From Bacteroidales bacterium (GTDB lineage Bacteria; Bacteroidota; Bacteroidia; Bacteroidales; JAGOPY01): a DNA stretch of 6,044 bases. The translations under genes and the position numbers were made by a program. Below, one piece after another: positions 5,952-6,044 of this stretch. The first letter of the stretch is position 1. Each line of letters starts with the position of its first letter. The notes beneath the pieces are model-generated. The model saw nothing but the letters and a program-made list of their open reading frames with translations. It had not been told where the DNA came from and made no database searches. The stretch spans positions 1-6,044 of the forward strand of contig JALNZD010000081.1 of the NCBI GenBank assembly GCA_023229505.1, given 5' to 3'.

Positions 5952-6044
5952 TTACAATATTTTAAAACATGTTTGTTTTCATAGTTATAAACAATTGAAT
6001 GTCAATATCTTAATTTATTTTGTATGATTTTTCTTCTTATCTTT
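5952..6044. other. AT-rich non-coding sequence upstream of the truncated gene
   Basis: All three minus-strand frames contain stops here, and the longest start-to-stop run is a six-residue peptide beginning at the ATG near 5981. The missing N-terminal part of the Type IIG protein is therefore not present in another frame within the visible 93 bases. A 10-base palindrome AAACATGTTT lies at 5965-5974. I found neither the Bacteroidota promoter pattern (TTTG with TAnnTTTG) nor a well-spaced sigma-70 pair. Confidence 0.6.

Noticed and set aside
5952..6044. Sigma-70-like TTGACA with TATAAC upstream of the Type IIG gene
   Set aside because: The two hexamers are about 10 bases apart, far short of 17, and the Bacteroidota -7 pattern TAnnTTTG is absent.

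Overview
The window looks like accessory DNA from a member of the Bacteroidota. Evidence for this is the large Type IIG restriction-modification protein, whose backbone I recognise as a form common in that phylum, the AT-rich small genes, and the lack of clear Shine-Dalgarno sequences. No ribosomal or core metabolic marker is present, so the host assignment is inference.

All five recognisable genes are on the minus strand, so the window is transcribed from right to left. From the right edge: 5952-6044 is AT-rich DNA with stops in all three minus frames. At 5951 a long open frame begins with no ATG. It encodes the methyltransferase and target-recognition parts of a Type IIG enzyme (2871-5870) but lacks the N-terminal nuclease-type domain that full-length relatives carry. 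Then follow a 158-residue helical conserved hypothetical protein (2322-2798), a protein with a degenerate PD-(D/E)XK-like signature (1498-2262), a HELLH zinc-metallopeptidase-like protein (693-1397) and a three-helix membrane protein (80-508). A 44-base hairpin lies at 1-44. The spacer at 509-692 holds a clear intrinsic terminator that faces the plus strand, although no plus-strand gene is visible.

The strongest structural signal is base composition. The Type IIG gene is a mosaic. Its methyltransferase core and its last ~45 codons run at about 42-62% G+C in the 60-base lines I counted. The segment between them, from the catalytic NPPY motif through the specificity domain, runs at about 20-33%. 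This is what replacement of the target-recognition domain by recombination would produce. The four small downstream genes have the same low G+C as the exchanged segment.

How the genes work together is uncertain. The Type IIG remnant has the motifs needed for adenine methylation and DNA recognition, but it has no credible start codon and no nuclease domain. It is either a decayed gene, a silent recombination partner, or a methyltransferase-only derivative. The four small genes are co-oriented, mostly separated by spacers of 59-184 bases, and belong to families seen scattered in accessory genomes. Membership in a defence or cassette-like island is plausible but not shown by this window alone.
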